Part shown: positions 37,388-46,645 of the stretch, in pieces
Numbering within the stretch: position 1 is the first letter of the stretch
Layout of the letters: every line of letters begins with the position of its first letter
Assembly (NCBI RefSeq): GCF_963662885.1
Contig: NZ_OY760064.1
Coordinates: forward strand, 1-64,000
DNA: 64,000 bases
Reading direction: 5' to 3'
From: an uncultured Pseudodesulfovibrio sp.
GTDB lineage: Bacteria; Desulfobacterota; Desulfovibrionia; Desulfovibrionales; Desulfovibrionaceae
The notes under the pieces: generated by a model
What the model was told of the DNA's origin: nothing
What the model saw: only the letters and a program-made list of their open reading frames with translations
Database searches by the model: none
Program-made: the position numbers and the translations under genes

Positions 37388-37446
37388 CCGGGGGAAGGGG
37401 GAAAGGGAACCCTTTGAAAAGGGCTTCCCTTTCCCCCTTCCCCCGG
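37388..37446. repeat. long near-perfect palindrome (about 28-bp arms)
   Basis: Purine-rich left arm starting CCGGGGGAAGGGGGAAAGGG mirrored by a pyrimidine-rich right arm ending in CCTTCCCCCGG, with a GA centre and one or two mismatches. It lies between a terminator and a second hairpin (37508-37545). Similar in style to the element at 73-108. The rest of the gap 37316-37719 shows only hairpins and no gene. Confidence 0.6.
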
Positions 37447-37664
37447 ACCCCCATCCCCCTTTTCCTCCTAAACTTCATATTGCCGCTTCGCGGGGGAGGT
37501 CGCAAAAAAGCCTTTGACTCGACAATGAGTCGAAGGCCTTGCCATTTCTCTTAATGGAGCGAATCGGGTGCGCGAACAGCGGCTCTTTTACCTCTCTAGC
37601 ACAAGGCTTTCGAGAGCCGGAAAAAATGTGCAGATGGCCCGCTCTCGGAAGCCGCTCAAATAGA

Positions 37665-37692
37665 AAAGGCCGACACCAGAGGTGCCGGCCTT
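37665..37692 (-). terminator. terminator of the molybdopterin oxidoreductase gene
   Basis: AAGGCCGACACC / GGTGCCGGCCTT stem with a short AGA loop; on the minus strand it is followed by TTTTCTA. It lies 28 bp after the stop codon at 37720. Confidence 0.7.
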
Positions 37693-37719
37693 CTCGTTAT
37701 GGGGGTGGTGGTAGGTTTC

Positions 37720-39807
37720 TTATTTGGATACGGAGACGAAGTGTTCCTGCATGGCAATGGCTCCGCCGCCGCGGTCCCACTTGTCGATGCCCTTGGGCAT
37801 GAGCATGTTGTCTGCGGCGCCCATTCCCCGGGCGCGGGACTCGCAAGGCAGGTCGTGGCCGAAGCCGTGGATCATGAAGACGGCCTCGGGGTGGACGAAG
37901 TCCGTGACGAAGGCCTTGATCTTGGACTTGTAGCCGTTGCTGGACACGGTCACGTATTCGTCCTGTTCGATACCCAGCGCTTCGGCGCGCTTGGTGTTGA
38001 TCCACAGGACGTTCTCGGGCATCTGCTCAAAGAGCAGGGAGTTGTTCACGGTGTGGCCCTGGGTGTGCAGCGCGCAACGCCCGAAGGTGATGCGGAACTT
38101 GTCTGCCGGGGGCCGTTCAGGGGCCTCGTAGGGCTTGAGCGACGGCAGGCCGTCGGCCTCAAGTTTGGCGTCGATGATCTGGACCTTGCCGGACGGCGTC
38201 TTGAAAGAGCCTTCCTTCACCGGCTTGTACAGCGGGTCGGAAGCCAGGGAGACGATGCCGGTCTTTTCGAAGTCCTCGATGGACACGCCGGTGCCTTCGA
38301 GCTGGAATTTCCAGATGTCCTCGATGTTGGTGTAGTCCAGTTCCTTGAGCCCCATGCGCTTTGCCAGGCCCGCATAGATTTCCCAAATGGCCTTGGTGTC
38401 GTAGACCGGCTTGATGGCGCGTTTGCGTACCTGGAAGGCGGGCTTGGGACCGTTTTTGGTCATCAGGATCTCGTCCCGCTCGAGATACGGGGAGATGGGC
38501 AGAACCACGTCCGCGTTCCAGGCGGTGTCGGACCAGGAGAAGGTCACGGCCACGAGCAGTTCGATGTCATCCCACTTGGCCTTGACGTCGTCCTTGTCCG
38601 GGAAGGCCATGAGCGGGTCATGACGCTGGGCGATGTACGCCTTGATCGGGTAGGGCTTTTCCTCCACCGCGGCCTCGTAGGCCAGATGGACCAGCCCAGG
38701 GCCCGCGTCGAAGTGCTTGCGGCCTTCCATCCAGCCGATGCCGTCCGCGCGCTGGCCCTCGGGCTTGGGGTAGAGCTCCATGAAGCTCTTCAGCCCCTTG
38801 GCGCCCACATCGCCAGGCTTGTTCATGAACGGCAGGCCGCCCTTGGCGCCGATGGCACCGAGCAGGGCGTTGATGATGTAGATGGTCCGGGTCATGTAGA
38901 AGGAGTCGGAGTAGCGCGCTGTCATCCAACCCGGGTGCCAGAGCACGCTCGGGGCGGCCTCGGCAAGTTGGTTACAGAAATCGATCAGGCTCGCGGCGGA
39001 CACGCCGGTCTCGGCCTCGGCCCACTCGGGGGTGTAGGGCTTGACGAACTCCACGAGTTTGTCGAAGTCCTCGACCCAGTCGGCCACGAACTGCTTGTCA
39101 TACAGTTCATTATTAATAAGGACGTGGATGACCGCCAGGTTGAAGGCGTAGTCGGTGCCGGGGCGAACCATGAAGAAGTTGTCCGCCTTGGTGGCGGGAA
39201 CGTTGGCCCGGATGTCGATGACGGTCAGCTTGCCGCCCTTTTCGAGACCCGCGAACAGGTTGTTCACCTCGGCCACGTTGATGGCTTCGAGCATGTTGCG
39301 CTGCTGGAGCACCACGTGCTTGGCGTTTTTCAGGTCATAGGACACGCCCTTGCGACCGAAGCCGAACACGGAAAGAGCCGCGTTCTGCACGTTGCGCGCG
39401 CAGGCGGAGTCGTGGTTGTTGTAGTTGGCCGTGCCGATGCCGCGCAGAAAGGCGCGGTAAAAGTCGCGGAACGGGCCGCCGCGGTCCGAAAACAGAACCG
39501 AGTTCTTGCCGTAGGTGTCCTGGATGCGGGTCAACTCGTCGGCCACGTAGTCCAGAGCCTCGTCCCAGGAAACCTGCTTCCACTTTCCTTCGCCGCGTTT
39601 GCCCGTGCGTACCATGGGGTACTGGGGGCGGTCCTCATCGTAGGTCAGGGCCGTTCCGGCAGCGCCGCGCGGACACAGGGAACCCATGATGCCGGGGGCG
39701 TCGGGGTTGCCTTGGATATATTCCGCCTTGCCGTCGACCACCTCGACCTCGATGGGGCATCGTACCGAGCACATGCCGCATATGCTCTTGACATATTCCT
39801 TAGCCAT
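37720..39807 (-). CDS. molybdopterin oxidoreductase, PsrA/PhsA-like, cytoplasmic
   Basis: 695-aa DMSO-reductase-family enzyme. A 4Fe-4S site C10-x2-C13-x3-C17-x27-C45 opens the protein. C136 in HDSACARN is the likely Mo ligand, as in polysulfide/thiosulfate reductases. Cofactor-binding segments follow (HPGWMTARYSDS, TFSWSDTAWNADVVLP, CALHTQGHTVNNSLL). The AGGAGG site before ATG 39807 fixes the start, and no Tat signal is present, unlike periplasmic PsrA/PhsA. A divergent iron-sulfur subunit and a TauE exporter follow at 40.1 kb, suggesting sulfur-compound chemistry inside the cell. Formate, arsenate or other substrates are not excluded. Confidence 0.82.
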   Translation of the reverse strand: MAKEYVKSICGMCSVRCPIEVEVVDGKAEYIQGNPDAPGIMGSLCPRGAAGTALTYDEDRPQYPMVRTGKRGEGKWKQVSWDEALDYVADELTRIQDTYGKNSVLFSDRGGPFRDFYRAFLRGIGTANYNNHDSACARNVQNAALSVFGFGRKGVSYDLKNAKHVVLQQRNMLEAINVAEVNNLFAGLEKGGKLTVIDIRANVPATKADNFFMVRPGTDYAFNLAVIHVLINNELYDKQFVADWVEDFDKLVEFVKPYTPEWAEAETGVSAASLIDFCNQLAEAAPSVLWHPGWMTARYSDSFYMTRTIYIINALLGAIGAKGGLPFMNKPGDVGAKGLKSFMELYPKPEGQRADGIGWMEGRKHFDAGPGLVHLAYEAAVEEKPYPIKAYIAQRHDPLMAFPDKDDVKAKWDDIELLVAVTFSWSDTAWNADVVLPISPYLERDEILMTKNGPKPAFQVRKRAIKPVYDTKAIWEIYAGLAKRMGLKELDYTNIEDIWKFQLEGTGVSIEDFEKTGIVSLASDPLYKPVKEGSFKTPSGKVQIIDAKLEADGLPSLKPYEAPERPPADKFRITFGRCALHTQGHTVNNSLLFEQMPENVLWINTKRAEALGIEQDEYVTVSSNGYKSKIKAFVTDFVHPEAVFMIHGFGHDLPCESRARGMGAADNMLMPKGIDKWDRGGGAIAMQEHFVSVSK

Positions 39808-40079
39808 ACACTCCTCCTGTACAGACAGTGATGATTCTGCGCGCTCTTTGAATTAGGTTGGACCTTATGCGGGGTGGTCAACCGACTGCAATATATACCC
39901 GGCATGTGAAATCTATAACATGATTTTTCTTCCAATCGGTCAAAAAAAGGGGTTATGCTTCCATTTGATTGAGAAATATATCACAAGCAGGGGGATTGTT
40001 GACCAAGTGCGGATTTTTCTTCAGTTCCTGAGTTACTAACAAGATTGCGCGCCCAAATCCTAGTCTGCAGAGGTGGAAA

Positions 40080-40529
40080 ATGGCTGGTTACAGAATCAAA
40101 TTTGACAAGAAGCGGTGCATCGCATGCAACGCCTGCCTGGTTCATTGCAAGGTGAAGAACAAGGTGCCCGCCGGGCTTTCCCTCAACCGCCTGGAGGCGG
40201 AGGGGCCCATCGCCGACGAGAACGGCAAGCCTTCGGCCATGCTGAAGTATACCAATTGTCGGCACTGTAAGAAGCCCGAGTGCGTGAGTGCGTGTCCCAA
40301 CGGGGCCATGTACAAGCGTGAGGACGGGCTGGTCTTGGTGGACCTGGACAAGTGTGACGGCTGCAAGAGCTGTATCGACGCCTGTCCCTGGACCGTTCCG
40401 GTGTTCAACGACGCCACCGGCAAGATCATGAAGTGTGATTTCTGCGTGGACAGGGTCGATGCCGGTGGCACCCCTGCTTGCGTTGTCGGCTGCACGGCGA
40501 ACGCCTTGAGCTTCGTGCGGCCGGAATAG
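40080..40529 (+). CDS. four-cluster 4Fe-4S ferredoxin, PsrB/HybA-like
   Basis: 149-aa electron-transfer subunit of the DMSO-reductase-B type, with four cysteine groups: CIACNACLVHC, CRHCKKPECVSAC, CDGCKSCIDAC and CDFC...C...C. It is shorter than most PsrB proteins. The ATG at 40080 follows AGAGGTGG. It is probably the partner of the molybdoenzyme at 37720-39807, although the genes are divergent across 272 bp that hold no other gene. Followed by tauE. Confidence 0.85.
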   Translation: MAGYRIKFDKKRCIACNACLVHCKVKNKVPAGLSLNRLEAEGPIADENGKPSAMLKYTNCRHCKKPECVSACPNGAMYKREDGLVLVDLDKCDGCKSCIDACPWTVPVFNDATGKIMKCDFCVDRVDAGGTPACVVGCTANALSFVRPE

Positions 40530-40613
40530 ACTGGTACCAAACTCCGCGGCCTTGGGGGACGTGGAGTGAGATTTTGGGGTCCTTTTAACATTCATTATGA
40601 GGAGGAGGTAACT

Positions 40614-41741
40614 GTGTTACGTTCCAAGAAAACTCTCCTGATGCTGGCCCTGGTCGCCGCTGTCTGCCTCATGGCTCAGCCCGCCCTGGCCGATCGTCTG
40701 GCCGACGCCATCGCCGAAGCCAAACCCACTGGTGAGCCCGGCTACATGGGCATCCCCGGCGGTCCGCAGCTGAACATCATCATCGGTTTCCTGTGGGCGA
40801 TCTGGGTAGGCTGGATTTTCTCCACCGTCGGCGCTTTTGGCGGCATCATGGCCGGTGTCGGTCACATCACCATCTATGGTCTGGGTGACTACGCCAGCTC
40901 TTTCGGCAAGGGCTCCAAGATGAACAAGGTCGTCACCGACTCCATCCGCGTGTCCAACCAGTGGTTGGTCGGTTGCTCCGCGGCCCTGTCCTCCTTCAAC
41001 TACTACAAGGCCGGTCGTCTGGTTCTGCCGCTGGGTATCGCCCTGGCCATCGGTTCCGTTGCCGGTTCCTGGCTGGTTCCCTGGCTGACCGCCGGTAAGA
41101 TCAGCCTGAAGGCCTACCTCGGCTACTTCGGTCTCTTCGTCCTGTTCCTGGGTTGCTACCTGTTCTACCAGACCACCCCGAAGGGCCAGGCCGGTAAAAA
41201 AGCTGCCAAGCAGGCTGCCGAAGCCTTCCAGAAGTCCGTCAAGGAACAGCAGCACGGCGGTACCGTCGATATGGCCGAGATGGGCGTGAAGGTTCAGAAG
41301 TTCACCCCGACCATCTGCGAGTTCACCTTCTTCGGCGTCGAGTTCAAGTTCAACCCCCTGATCCCCGTGGTCGGCGGTTTCTGCATCGCGGCCCTGGCCT
41401 CCTTCCTGGGTGTCGGCGGCGGCTTCCTGCTGGTGCCGTTCCTGACCTCCGTGGCCGGCCTGCCCATGTACCTGGTTGCCGGTACCTCCGCCCTGGCCGT
41501 CCTCATCGGTATGGTCAACTCCATCGCTTCCTACATGCTGCTCAAGCAGACTCCGGTTGCCTGGGGCCTGATCGGCGCCGAGCTCGTCGGCATCGTCATC
41601 GGTTCCATCATCGGACCCAAGACCTCCAAGTTCATCCCGGATAAGGTCCTGAAGTACATCTTCATCGTCCTGGCCGTGTACGTTGGTGTCCGCTACACCA
41701 CCAAGGGCTTCCTGGGCTACTCCATCGTCCCGCCCTTCTAA
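40614..41741 (+). CDS. TauE/SafE-family anion (sulfite) exporter
   Basis: 375-aa membrane protein. The GTG at 40614 is chosen because AGGAGGAGG lies just upstream and it opens a signal-like segment (LRSKKTLLMLALVAAVCLMAQ, ending PALA). The two family repeats are seen: VGWIFSTVGAFGGIMAGVGH and ASFLGVGGGFLLVPFL. A cytoplasmic loop (about 190-230) is rich in Lys and Gln. TauE/SafE proteins export sulfite or organosulfonates. Codon use is highly regular, suggesting strong expression. Second gene after the ferredoxin, with a GC hairpin downstream. Confidence 0.83.
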   Translation: MLRSKKTLLMLALVAAVCLMAQPALADRLADAIAEAKPTGEPGYMGIPGGPQLNIIIGFLWAIWVGWIFSTVGAFGGIMAGVGHITIYGLGDYASSFGKGSKMNKVVTDSIRVSNQWLVGCSAALSSFNYYKAGRLVLPLGIALAIGSVAGSWLVPWLTAGKISLKAYLGYFGLFVLFLGCYLFYQTTPKGQAGKKAAKQAAEAFQKSVKEQQHGGTVDMAEMGVKVQKFTPTICEFTFFGVEFKFNPLIPVVGGFCIAALASFLGVGGGFLLVPFLTSVAGLPMYLVAGTSALAVLIGMVNSIASYMLLKQTPVAWGLIGAELVGIVIGSIIGPKTSKFIPDKVLKYIFIVLAVYVGVRYTTKGFLGYSIVPPF

Positions 41742-41765
41742 GTCGAGCGAACTGACAGCAAGAAC

Positions 41766-41792
41766 GGGGGCCGCCCATTCCGGGCGGCCCCC
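41766..41792 (+). other. intercistronic hairpin after tauE
   Basis: Perfect 11-bp stem GGGGGCCGCCC / GGGCGGCCCCC without a T-tract, between tauE and the next gene. It probably protects or attenuates the upstream mRNA rather than ending transcription. Confidence 0.6.
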
Positions 41793-41815
41793 ACAAACCA
41801 CGCACAGGACTGAAC

Positions 41816-42472
41816 ATGACCGGCCAAATCGTATACGAATTTCTCGACCCCTGGATGATCTGGGCCTTTAGAACCACCGGCAACGCCTACGTGGGCTTCG
41901 CCATCGGCCTGATCTGGGTCTCCCTCGTGGCAACCGTCATCGGCGAGTTGTGCATGGCCGGGGTCTATTTCACCAACAAGAAACATTTCCGGACCATCAA
42001 CCGGGACATGGTCGACCACCACAATCTGTCGGTCAAGGCGCTGGGCGCCAAGAACAAGACCGCTTGGAAGGCCTGCAACTCCATCGCCAACGACGCCTTC
42101 GGCAAGAACTTCTTTGCCCGCATCGCGTTGTTCGCCTCGTCCCTGTGGGTGGTCCCGTTCGGCATCGGCTGGTTGTTCTACCGCTTCGGGCACGTTGACT
42201 TCACCGTGCCGTTCCTCGGTTCCGTTGGTCCTGCTTTCGTCTTCATTCCGGTCTACATCCTGGTCCGCTACCTGTTCAGCCTGGCCAAGCCGTGGCTGCC
42301 GGTTTTCAAGACCATCCGCCAGAAGGTCAAGGACAACGAGGCCGGGGACGAGATGCTCGAGTTCACGGACCTGCTCAGTGAAGAGGACAAGAAGGAATAC
42401 ATGCGCAAAAAGGAGCGGGCCAAGGTCAAGCCTGGGCTCATTGAGAGCAAGCCGGTCCCCGAAGGGTCCTAG
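41816..42472 (+). CDS. hypothetical membrane protein, 218 aa
   Basis: Not recognised. Three to four hydrophobic segments (about 23-50, 102-122, 137-160), a basic cytoplasmic loop (about 52-95, NKKHFRTINRDMVDHHNLS) and a long charged C-terminal tail (SEEDKKEYMRKKERAKVK). Lies 74 bp after tauE in the same direction and before a terminator, so it may be an accessory protein of the exporter or of the redox enzyme. Confidence 0.7.
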   Translation: MTGQIVYEFLDPWMIWAFRTTGNAYVGFAIGLIWVSLVATVIGELCMAGVYFTNKKHFRTINRDMVDHHNLSVKALGAKNKTAWKACNSIANDAFGKNFFARIALFASSLWVVPFGIGWLFYRFGHVDFTVPFLGSVGPAFVFIPVYILVRYLFSLAKPWLPVFKTIRQKVKDNEAGDEMLEFTDLLSEEDKKEYMRKKERAKVKPGLIESKPVPEGS

Positions 42473-42488
42473 CGATTTCGCAAAAGGA

Positions 42489-42512
42489 AAAGCCGCCCCA
42501 CGGGGCGGCTTT
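42489..42512 (+). terminator. rho-independent terminator
   Basis: Stem AAAGCCGCCCC / GGGGCGGCTTT with a 2-nt centre, followed by TTGTTCTTTG, 16 bp after the stop of the membrane protein gene. Confidence 0.78.
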
Positions 42513-42540
42513 GTTCTTTGATATATCCGGCCTTGCCGGT

Positions 42541-43053
42541 TTAGGGGGCGGCTTTTTCCACGGCCTCCAGGAAGCCGGGAAGGTCCGAGGGGCCGATCAG
42601 GTAGTACCGATCTTCGGTCTGGATGCAGAGCACGTCCGAGCGGTTGGTGACCACGACCGCCTCACGGCCGTCCTTGATCTCCACCATGCCGGATCGGTAG
42701 GCGCCGAAGGTCATGTACTTCTTGGTCTTGGTGAATTTGAAGTCCGCATCCTTTTTCAGGTCCACGCGGAAGGTCTTGACCACCGAGGCCCAGGGGATGA
42801 CCGCCGAAGCGAACGGCGGGGCGGCCAGCAGGACGCCTTCATCCGCTACCGTGACCGTTGCCCGCTTGGGCGTGATGTAGAGCATGTACCAGTAGAACAT
42901 GGACAGCGGTCCGGCCACGGCGATGAGGCAGATACCGGTCCAGGTCAGGCCGGAGTTGAAGCTCCAGGCCACGGCCGCGGCGACAATGGCCACGATCAGG
43001 AGGAAAAAGGTGAGCACGGTCTTGCTCATGGGGATCTTGAAAATCGTCGTCAT
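42541..43053 (-). CDS. membrane-anchored bacterial PH-domain-like protein
   Basis: 170-aa protein with two N-terminal helices (about 13-33 and 38-60) and a soluble domain with the strand pattern of bacterial PH domains (YITPKRATVTVADEGVLLAAPPF, VIPWASVVKTFRVDL, VVTNRSDVLCIQTEDRYYLIGP). ATG 43053 has AAGGAG upstream. Monocistronic. Function unknown. Confidence 0.68.
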   Translation of the reverse strand: MTTIFKIPMSKTVLTFFLLIVAIVAAAVAWSFNSGLTWTGICLIAVAGPLSMFYWYMLYITPKRATVTVADEGVLLAAPPFASAVIPWASVVKTFRVDLKKDADFKFTKTKKYMTFGAYRSGMVEIKDGREAVVVTNRSDVLCIQTEDRYYLIGPSDLPGFLEAVEKAAP

Positions 43054-43215
43054 GGGAACTCCTTGCTTGGGCACGCCCGTGTGCTGGTCCCCTTCATACT
43101 GCCTTGGGGCCTTGTTGCCAAGGGATAAGACTTGTTGGAATACGCCTTGAATTTCTGTACTGTTTCAGAGCACGTCCGAAACGCGGCGCGAGTAGCGCCC
43201 GGAACCGATGATCCG

Positions 43216-44157
43216 ATGATGAACAAACTGAAAATCCGTATGACAACCTGGGCGATGGTACTGGCGCTTCTTCTGCCCGTGGCAGTCATGTCCGGGTGCT
43301 CGGACGAGAAGCCCGTCAAGGTCGATCTGTCCAAGCGCGAGGATCTGGTGGCCCCCCGTATGGACGCGGCCATCACCTATGCCTACCTGCCGCAGTACTC
43401 CCACACCATCTCCTATCAGCGCCACCGCAAGCTTATCGAATACCTGCGCCGGACAACCGGCCTGCCCCTGCGCCAGATCTTCCCCGACACCTTCGAGGAG
43501 CACGTCAAGATGGTCGAGCGCGGGGAGATAGACATTTCCTACTCCAATCCGTTCGTCTACGTGCGTCTGGCCAAGGCCGGCGCCCAGGCCTTCGCCCGGG
43601 TCATAGAACCCTCGGGCGAGCCCAATTTCCGCGGGCAGATCATCGCCCGTTCGGACAACGCGGCCATCAATTCCATCAGTGATTGCCGGGGCAAGCGCTG
43701 GATCGCGGTGGATCCCAATTCGGCGGGCGGCTATCTCTTTCCTCTGGGATTGTTCTACGACCACAATATCCATTCGTCCGATTTCGAGACCCTGGATTTT
43801 GCGCCCGGTCCGGGCGGCAAGCAGGAAAAGGTCGTCCTGGCCGTACATGCGGGCGTGTACGACATCGGGACCATTCGCAAAGGTACTCTGGACGTGGTCA
43901 AAAACAAGATCGACCTCGGTTCCATCCGTGTCCTGGCCGAAACCCGCGCGTATCCCGGCTGGGTGTACGCGGCTCGCAAGGGGCTCGACCCGGCGGTGGT
44001 GGAAACCATTGCCAAGGCCATGTTCGCCCTGGACGAGGACACCCCGGAGCACCGGGCCATTCTGTCCGCCGCGGGCATGAAGGGCATCATCCCGGCTCGC
44101 GATCTGGACTACGATCCGGTCAGGGAACTGGCCGTGAAACTGAAACTGGACCGGTAG
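43216..44157 (+). CDS. PhnD-family periplasmic substrate-binding lipoprotein
   Basis: 313-aa lipoprotein: signal with lipobox VMSGC, lipidated C28. The body matches the phosphate/phosphite/phosphonate-binding PhnD family (YAYLPQYSHTISYQRHRKLIEYL, EIDISYSNPFVYVRL, SAGGYLFPLGLFYDH, HAGVYDIGTIRKGTLD). With no ABC permease nearby and a sensor kinase 6 bp downstream, it more likely acts as the ligand-binding sensor for that kinase than as a transport protein. Start codon uncertain (ATG 43216 or 43219), with no clear ribosome site. Confidence 0.8.
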   Translation: MMNKLKIRMTTWAMVLALLLPVAVMSGCSDEKPVKVDLSKREDLVAPRMDAAITYAYLPQYSHTISYQRHRKLIEYLRRTTGLPLRQIFPDTFEEHVKMVERGEIDISYSNPFVYVRLAKAGAQAFARVIEPSGEPNFRGQIIARSDNAAINSISDCRGKRWIAVDPNSAGGYLFPLGLFYDHNIHSSDFETLDFAPGPGGKQEKVVLAVHAGVYDIGTIRKGTLDVVKNKIDLGSIRVLAETRAYPGWVYAARKGLDPAVVETIAKAMFALDEDTPEHRAILSAAGMKGIIPARDLDYDPVRELAVKLKLDR

Positions 44158-44163
44158 GCGTTC

Positions 44164-46224
44164 ATGCGTATTATCCCTCGCCTCAAGTTCCGCACCAAGC
44201 TCAATCTGGGCATGTCCGCCATCCTCGTGGGCATGGCCGTTCTCCTGCTGCCGCTGGTCGGAACCATGAGCGCCAACTCTCTGGTGGAGGAGAGCAAGAA
44301 GCGCGGATCGTCCCTGGCCGAAGGGTTGTCCGTGCGCGCCGTGGACCCCATGCTTGCCCGCGACTTCCTGCGGCTCAAGAACATGGTCGACGAGCAGTCC
44401 ACGGTCGAGGACGTGATCTACGCCTTCATCCAGGACAAGAGCGGCTTTGTCCTGGTCCATACCTTCCAGAAGGGGTTCCCGGTGGACCTCATCGAGGCCA
44501 ACAAGGCTGATAACGGCGAGTCCCTGCACATCCAGTTGCTGGCCGACGGGTCCAGGCGGATCTACGATTTCGCCGCTCCGATTCTGGTTTCGGATGGCAG
44601 ACTGGGCACCGTGCGCATCGGCCTGTCTCAGGCCCGTATCCAGATGGCCGTGCAGCGCCAGCTGACCCTCATGGCCGGTCTGTTTACCGGAGCGTTGATC
44701 CTGGCCACGTCGCTGGGCACCATCTTCGCCCGGCGGGTCACCGCCCGGCTGGGGCGGCTGCGTTCCCATGCCGAGGAGATGCTCACCGGCAATCTGGACA
44801 TCACCTCCGGCCCCACATGGGGCATCCACTGCTGGGAGAAGCAGGAGTGCGGCATCACCCAGTGTCCGGCCTACGGCGAGACACGGCGGCGGTGCTGGTA
44901 CATCGCCGGGACCATGTGCCCGGACTGCAACAACGAGGGCAATTTCCAATGCAGGCTGGAGTCCTGCCGCCGGTGCGTGGTCTACCGCGAAAACGCGGGC
45001 GACGAGATTCAGGACCTGGCCGAGACCTTCGACGTCATGGCCCTGTCGCTCAAGAGCCATATCGAAGAGCTGCGCGATGCCGAGCGTAATCTGCGTGACC
45101 AGCAGCGGCTGACCCGGACCATTCTGGACGTTTCCCCGGACCGTGTCTCCCTGGTGGACGCGACCATGCGCTATCGAGGCTGCAACAAGAGCTTCGCCCA
45201 GTCCGTGGGCATGTCCCTGGCCGAGATCGAGGGCAAAACCGACTTCGACCTCTTCCCCGAAAGCGAGGCCGAGGAGCGCCACATGGCCGCCCGGGACATC
45301 CTCCAGTCCGGGCGCAGGCTGGACACCCAGCTCATGGTTGAAACGGGCGGGGGCGAGCACTGGTTCCACGTGGTCTGCGTGCCGGTCTTCAACGACGAGG
45401 GACGCATTGACGGGCTGTTGCGGACCGACCGCGATATTTCTGACATCAAACGCTATGAGAATCAGCTCATCCAGGCGCAGAAGATGGAGTCACTGGGCTT
45501 GCTCGCCGGTGGCGTGGCCCACGAGATCAACACCCCGCTCGGCATCATTCTGGGCTATGCCCAGCTCCTGCAGGAGGATGTGGATGCGGACAGCCAGATC
45601 CATCAGGACCTGGCCATCATCGAAAAGCAGACCCAGGTCTGCAAGAAGATCGTGGCCGACCTGCTCGGTTTCTCCCGCCAGACCCAGTCGGCCAAGCGCG
45701 AGATGTGCTTCAACAACTCGGTCATGGAGGCGGTTTCCCTGGTGCGTCACACCCTGGAGCTGGACAAGGTGGCGATCGTCACCCAGCTCGACGACCGCTA
45801 TCCGATCATCTACGGCGACCCGGAGAAGCTCAAACAGGTCTGGATCAATCTGCTGACCAACGCGCGCGACGCCATGGCCGGGCAGGGCGGGACCATCCTC
45901 ATCCGCACCCGGTTGGACACCCCTGTGGGCATCGTCTCCCTGTGGGTGGCCGACAACGGGTCAGGTATTGCCGAAGATGCGCTCAAAAAGATTTTTGATC
46001 CGTTTTACAGCACTAAGGCCGTGGATAAAGGCACCGGCCTAGGGCTGTCCGTCTCTTTCGGGATCATCGAAGACCACGGCGGCGATATTCACGCCGTGAG
46101 CCCGGTTCCCGACGACTTCGGTTTCCCTGAAGCGAAAGAGGGAATCGAGGGCGGCGGGACGGTATTTGAAGTGAACCTCCCCCTGGACCATCAGGCCGAT
46201 GGCGGGGAACCGGAAAAGGAGTAG
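44164..46224 (+). CDS. sensor histidine kinase with two-CW and PAS domains
   Basis: 686-aa membrane kinase. Helices at 18-36 and 165-185 bound a periplasmic sensor. A HAMP region is interrupted by a cysteine-rich two-CW segment (219-271; C223, C229, C234, C244, C252, C255, C263, C268, C271), a possible metal or redox site. PAS at 315-430; phosphoacceptor H453 in GVAHEINTPLG; HATPase boxes LLTNARDAM, VADNGSGIA, GTGLGLSVS. It lies between the PhnD-type lipoprotein and a receiver, which probably form one pathway. Confidence 0.88.
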   Translation: MRIIPRLKFRTKLNLGMSAILVGMAVLLLPLVGTMSANSLVEESKKRGSSLAEGLSVRAVDPMLARDFLRLKNMVDEQSTVEDVIYAFIQDKSGFVLVHTFQKGFPVDLIEANKADNGESLHIQLLADGSRRIYDFAAPILVSDGRLGTVRIGLSQARIQMAVQRQLTLMAGLFTGALILATSLGTIFARRVTARLGRLRSHAEEMLTGNLDITSGPTWGIHCWEKQECGITQCPAYGETRRRCWYIAGTMCPDCNNEGNFQCRLESCRRCVVYRENAGDEIQDLAETFDVMALSLKSHIEELRDAERNLRDQQRLTRTILDVSPDRVSLVDATMRYRGCNKSFAQSVGMSLAEIEGKTDFDLFPESEAEERHMAARDILQSGRRLDTQLMVETGGGEHWFHVVCVPVFNDEGRIDGLLRTDRDISDIKRYENQLIQAQKMESLGLLAGGVAHEINTPLGIILGYAQLLQEDVDADSQIHQDLAIIEKQTQVCKKIVADLLGFSRQTQSAKREMCFNNSVMEAVSLVRHTLELDKVAIVTQLDDRYPIIYGDPEKLKQVWINLLTNARDAMAGQGGTILIRTRLDTPVGIVSLWVADNGSGIAEDALKKIFDPFYSTKAVDKGTGLGLSVSFGIIEDHGGDIHAVSPVPDDFGFPEAKEGIEGGGTVFEVNLPLDHQADGGEPEKE

Positions 46225-46226
46225 AT

Positions 46227-46592
46227 ATGGCTAATATATTGGTTCTCGACGACATCAGCGACGCCGGAATGTTGGTAAAACGCATCCTGGAACGCAAAGG
46301 GCACAAGGTGTGGAATTTCACCGAGGAAGAGGATGCCCTGAAGCATGCGGCCGGGACGAAGATCGACCTGGCCATCCTGGACATCAAGCTCAAGAAGATG
46401 ACCGGCGTCGAGGCCCTTGAGGAACTCAAGAAGGTCAACCCGGACATGATGGCGATCATGCTGACCGGCTATCCCACCCTGGAGACCGCCCGCGAGTCGC
46501 TCCGGCTCGGGGCTCAGGAGTACTGCGTCAAGCCCATCAACAAGGAGGAACTGGAGGTCAAGGTGGCCGAGGTCCTCAACGGCGCGGAGTAG
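46227..46592 (+). CDS. single-domain response regulator
   Basis: 121-aa receiver with D8/D9, phosphoacceptor D52 (LAILDIKLKKM), T80 (MLTGY) and K102 (CVKPIN). It starts 2 bp after the kinase stop codon, so it is the likely phosphorylation target. No output domain; the next gene is the PEP-synthase-like protein, a plausible effector. Confidence 0.9.
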   Translation: MANILVLDDISDAGMLVKRILERKGHKVWNFTEEEDALKHAAGTKIDLAILDIKLKKMTGVEALEELKKVNPDMMAIMLTGYPTLETARESLRLGAQEYCVKPINKEELEVKVAEVLNGAE

Positions 46593-46645
46593 GCGGGGCC
46601 AGGGCCGGCGCAACGGAAACCATATCGTATAGCCAAGGACGTTCC

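Noticed and set aside
39855..39885. Imperfect inverted repeat GGTTGGACC...GGTCAACC between the molybdoenzyme and ferredoxin genes
   Set aside because: It recalls an HcpR-type site (TTGACC-n-GGTCAA), but the arms differ by an indel and the spacing is too long to claim it.
43165..45369. 734-codon minus-strand open frame
   Set aside because: Antisense to the PhnD-type lipoprotein and the two-CW kinase; low-complexity shadow sequence.
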